The notes beneath the pieces were generated by a model, which ran no database searches, had not been told where the DNA came from, and saw only the letters and a program-made list of their open reading frames with translations. 8,473 bases of DNA from an uncultured Myxococcales bacterium (GTDB taxonomy: Bacteria; Myxococcota_A; UBA9042): the NCBI GenBank assembly GCA_937915965.1, contig CALGHC010000102.1, positions 1 to 8,473 of the forward strand. The letters run 5' to 3'. Numbering within the stretch: the first letter of the stretch is position 1; each line of letters opens with the position of its first letter. Of the stretch, positions 5,849 to 8,473 are shown piece by piece. Made by a program: the position numbers and the translations under genes.

Positions 5849-5925
5849 AGCGATCTGGCGCGCGGGTCGCCGACGGACCCAGGTTCGCGCCCGCAATCGA
5901 AGCCAGCACTGGACGAGGCACACGG

Positions 5926-6483
5926 ATGACTGATTGTTTCTCATGTCTGCGCGCGGCGCCTCGGACAGGCTCCGGACGCCATTCTCACCGCCTGATCGCG
6001 CGCTTCCTGCCCGGGTTTGTCTTGCTGATCGCCTCGGCCGGTCTGGTCGGCGGTTGCGGGCCCGGCTACCTTGACCACTCCGAGAAGGTGCCTGCGACCG
6101 CGGAGAACAAGGAGATCTTCGCGGTGCTCAAGGCTTACCATCAGGCGATGGAAGATCGAGACATCGACGCGATCAAAGGCCTCGTCTCGCAGCGGTACCA
6201 CGAGAACGGCGGTACGACTGACACCGACATCGACGACTACGGAGTCGACAAGCTGCACAGCGACGTGCTGTTGAAGCTGCGTGACAACGTCAAGAAGTTG
6301 CAGTTCAAGCTGCGGCTCATCGCGGTCGATGTCGAGCTCGACCAGGCCACGGCCGACTACGAGTACCAGGGCCGGGTCCTGCTCACCGAAGGCGGCCGCG
6401 ACGCGTACAAGACCTGGACCGAGGCGAACCGCATGGAGTTCGTGCGCGAGGAAGGCGCCTGGAAGATCGTCAAGGGATTGTGA
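5926..6483 (+). CDS. Putative lipoprotein, NTF2-like/SnoaL-like domain
   Basis: This is a 185-aa protein. The Arg-rich N-terminus and hydrophobic segment (about 29-43, PGFVLLIASAGLVGG) lead into V-G-G-C at 41-44, a fair lipobox with C44 as the lipidated cysteine. The mature part has an amphipathic helix (about 60-90, ENKEIFAVLKAYHQAMEDRD) followed by alternating beta strands, ending EFVREEGAWKIVKGL. This helix-then-strands pattern, with a W-K-I close, is typical of NTF2-like/DUF4440 domains, which bind small ligands or act as accessory folds. There is no catalytic motif to name. The ATG is preceded by GAGG (5915-5918) at 7 nt. Its TGA overlaps the GTG of the next gene (GTGA), so the two are translationally coupled and the product probably works with, or localises alongside, the TPR-peptidase. 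The NTF2 assignment is by pattern only. Confidence 0.83.
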   Translation: MTDCFSCLRAAPRTGSGRHSHRLIARFLPGFVLLIASAGLVGGCGPGYLDHSEKVPATAENKEIFAVLKAYHQAMEDRDIDAIKGLVSQRYHENGGTTDTDIDDYGVDKLHSDVLLKLRDNVKKLQFKLRLIAVDVELDQATADYEYQGRVLLTEGGRDAYKTWTEANRMEFVREEGAWKIVKGL

Positions 6484-8473
6484 GTCGACGGCCACACCGG
6501 CATCGGACCGTTCTCCTCGCCTGCATCTTGGCGGCCACGGCCCCTTTCATTGCCGCATCGGCGCGGGCCGCAACCATCGCCGAGATGGCCGATGTGACGC
6601 CCCGGCTGCGCGAGGCGAGCGACGCTTTGTTGCACGGCCGACCGCTGCCGGTCATCGAGCTGCTTGACGCCAAAGCCATCAAGACGGCCGCCGCAAATGG
6701 CGCGCGCAAGGCCGGTGCCGTGCGCACGGCCGCCGAGACCCGGGTCTACGCCGCGGCGCTGAGCAGGCTGGGGCGCTACCAGGAGGCGATGGTCGCGCTG
6801 GACGCCTGTCCCGCTGACCCTGATTGTGTCCTGGCACGTGCGGACCTCGAGCGGCGCGCGGGAAGTTCGCGCAAGGCTCTGAAGCTGCTCGGTCGTGCCG
6901 CCAAGAAGTGGCCGCGCGATGTCGCCGTTCGGGTCGCTTTCGGCCGGGTGTTGATGGACTCGGGCCGACCCGCCGAGGCGCACCGGCTCCTCGATCCGAT
7001 CGCCGATCGCTATCAGCGCGGCGAGCTGCGTGCCGTCGCCGAGCGGGTCGCCGTGGGACGGTCGCTGTGGCTCAACGGCTACTTTCGTGACGCGAACGAC
7101 GTGTTTGCGGACGCTTCCCAGCAGGTCGCCACGGATGCCGAGCGGCTCCTGGTCGAGCTCGTCTGGGGGCGCCTTTTCCTCGACAAGTACAACTACCGCG
7201 ACGCCGACAAGGCGTTCCGCCGCGTTCTGGCGATCGATCCAACCCACCCCGAAGCGCAGCTCGGTATGGCGCGCATCGATCTCGATTCCGATCACGACGT
7301 GCGCCAGGCTCGCTCCCGTCTGGACGCCCTGGTCAAAGCCAACCCCCGCGACGCTCAAGCGTTGGCCCTGCGCGCCGAGGTGGCCCTATTTGACGAAGAT
7401 CCGGCGGCTGCACGCGCCTTCGCCCAGCGAGCGCTCGCGGTCGGTGCCGATACGACCGAGGCCCTCCACGCGCTGGGGGCCGCCTGTTTGCTCGCCGATG
7501 ATCGGCCGTGTTTCGCCAAGGTAGAGCAGCGCACGGGTCGTCTCAATGAGCGCGATGGGCGGGTGTACCTCGTCGCGGCGCGCTACCTCGAGATGGCCCA
7601 TCGATACCGCGAAGTGCTTGAGTTGCTGAGCAAAGCCCTGAAACGTGACCCGGATCTCTGGCAAGCCCACGCTGCGATGGGCATGGCCCTCGCCCGCATG
7701 GCCGATGACAAGCGTGCCCGCGAGCACCTCGAACTCTCGAGCGACAACGACCCCTACGACGTGCGCACCGCCAACCAGCTCGACGTGCTCTACGATGGCG
7801 TGTTGCAGGGCATGGTGACCCTGCCCGGTCGGGCCGTGGAGCTGCGCGTGCACCGCAGCCGGCGCAAGCCCTACGAGCGCAGCGTGTTGCCGTTTCTGCA
7901 GTCAAGCGAGGCCGCGCTCGCGAAGCGCTATGGCGGTCCCGCGAATCAGCCATTGCGGGTCGAGATCTTCCCGACGGTTGAGCAGTTCGCGGTGCGCACG
8001 GTGGGTCTGCCGCAGCTTGGCGCCCACGCCGTCTGCTTCGGTCACCTGATCACCTCGCGTTCGCCGGTCGAGGCGCCCTTCAACTGGAAGATGGTGCTCC
8101 ACCACGAGCTTGCGCACGTCTTTCACATTCAGGCGACCGACGGCCGCGTTCCTCGCTGGCTCACCGAGGGCCTGGCGATGATGGAGTCGGCATGGGCCGA
8201 CCCGCGTTGGCGCATGCGCATGGACCGACGGGCCTACGACCGCATGAAGGCCGGCCGCCTCGCGCGCCTCGAGCACTTCAACCTCGCTTTCAGCCAGGCG
8301 CGCAACATGCAGGATATCGGCGACGCTTACTATCAAGCGATGTTGATCGTCGAGTACCTCGAGCAGGTCGGTGGCTTCGAGCGGCTGCGCTCGCTGGTGT
8401 TCGGCTACCGGCGCCCCCAGGCCGCGACCGCCGCGCTGGTACGCAAGCACTTCGGCAAGGCGCCCGCCGAGAT
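6480..8473 (+). CDS. Exported TPR protein with C-terminal MA-like metallopeptidase (3' partial)
   Basis: The frame is open from GTG 6480 to the window end (664 codons, no stop), so the gene is incomplete. A signal peptide (VSRRPHRHR followed by TVLLACILAATAPFIAASARA) gives cleavage near residue 30, supporting the GTG start. AAGGG (6472-6476) is a close, weak SD, so initiation probably relies on coupling to the preceding gene. Residues about 80-430 are tandem TPR helices, e.g. AAALSRLGRYQEAMVALDAC (91-110), YNYRDADKAFRRVLAIDPTH (237-256) and ARYLEMAHRYREVLELLSKA (367-386). From about 450 is a gluzincin peptidase of the MA-like type: HELAH (542-546; zinc ligands H542 and H546, catalytic E543), then RWLTEGLAMMES (559-570) with E563 as the probable third zinc ligand. 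All active-site residues are intact, so a periplasmic zinc protease with a protein-binding TPR platform is likely. Its substrate is unknown. Confidence 0.9.
   Translation, partial: MSRRPHRHRTVLLACILAATAPFIAASARAATIAEMADVTPRLREASDALLHGRPLPVIELLDAKAIKTAAANGARKAGAVRTAAETRVYAAALSRLGRYQEAMVALDACPADPDCVLARADLERRAGSSRKALKLLGRAAKKWPRDVAVRVAFGRVLMDSGRPAEAHRLLDPIADRYQRGELRAVAERVAVGRSLWLNGYFRDANDVFADASQQVATDAERLLVELVWGRLFLDKYNYRDADKAFRRVLAIDPTHPEAQLGMARIDLDSDHDVRQARSRLDALVKANPRDAQALALRAEVALFDEDPAAARAFAQRALAVGADTTEALHALGAACLLADDRPCFAKVEQRTGRLNERDGRVYLVAARYLEMAHRYREVLELLSKALKRDPDLWQAHAAMGMALARMADDKRAREHLELSSDNDPYDVRTANQLDVLYDGVLQGMVTLPGRAVELRVHRSRRKPYERSVLPFLQSSEAALAKRYGGPANQPLRVEIFPTVEQFAVRTVGLPQLGAHAVCFGHLITSRSPVEAPFNWKMVLHHELAHVFHIQATDGRVPRWLTEGLAMMESAWADPRWRMRMDRRAYDRMKAGRLARLEHFNLAFSQARNMQDIGDAYYQAMLIVEYLEQVGGFERLRSLVFGYRRPQAATAALVRKHFGKAPAE

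Larger units (their letters stand above)
5720..5925. other. Intergenic gap with 24-bp repeat and palindrome
   Basis: This 206-bp gap lies between the extensin-like gene and the lipoprotein gene. A small GGCG-TTGA-CGCC stem (5712-5723) straddles the stop codon without a T-run. It is followed by the 24-bp repeat and then by a near-palindrome centred on GTCGAC (5833-5848). Short open frames cross the gap in several frames, but none has an SD or recognisable content. The promoter of the lipoprotein-peptidase pair is probably in the right half, though I could not place -35/-10 boxes. Confidence 0.55.

Noticed and set aside
6357..7358. Minus-strand frame of about 333 codons
   Set aside because: It is antisense to the lipoprotein end and to the TPR-peptidase, whose plus-strand frame has a signal peptide, TPRs and HELAH. 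No independent evidence supports the minus-strand frame.

Overview
The window is GC-rich bacterial DNA with long, closely spaced genes. Third codon positions are mostly G or C, and Shine-Dalgarno (SD) sequences are good (GGAG, GGAGG, AGGAGGT). A lipobox protein and several exported envelope-type proteins suggest a Gram-negative host. The mix of an ETF alpha subunit, a membrane-embedded spermidine-synthase-like protein, a TPR-metallopeptidase and YD-repeat secreted proteins fits Myxococcota or related former Deltaproteobacteria. That placement is inference; there is no rRNA or other phylogenetic marker here.

Layout. (1) 1-54: a short 11-bp tandem repeat, then the SD of etfA. (2) 55-1038 (+): electron transfer flavoprotein alpha subunit; its etfB partner is probably just upstream, outside the window. 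(3) 1085-3268 (-): a 727-aa protein with seven membrane segments, a spermidine-synthase-like SAM-binding domain and seven more membrane segments, convergent with etfA. (4) 3269-3599: a 331-bp divergent intergenic region half filled by an 18-copy 9-bp minisatellite. (5) 3600-4667 (+): secreted protein of about eight YD-like (RHS-like) repeats. (6) 4668-4891: a gap with a six-copy 17-bp repeat. (7) 4892-5719 (+): secreted extensin-like/M15-fold protein with an apparent zinc site. (8) 5720-5925: a gap with a 24-bp repeat and a 16-bp palindrome. (9) 5926-6483 (+): small lipoprotein with an NTF2-like look. (10) 6480-8473 (+): exported TPR protein with a C-terminal HELAH metallopeptidase domain, coupled to the lipoprotein by a GTGA overlap and cut by the window end.

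How it works together. EtfA is core electron-transfer metabolism and appears unrelated to the rest. The four plus-strand genes from 3600 onward all carry export signals, so this half reads as an envelope/periplasm neighbourhood. Only the lipoprotein-peptidase pair shows direct evidence of co-expression.

The most unusual feature is that each non-coding gap of more than about 50 bp, and the leader of etfA, holds its own unrelated short tandem repeat (11, 9, 17 and 24 bp). The 9-bp array reads as Gly-X-Y repeats in several frames. It is in frame with the YD-repeat gene on one strand and with the membrane-protein gene on the other. I see no convincing new defence or mobile system, and no tRNA, rRNA, CRISPR array or insertion sequence.
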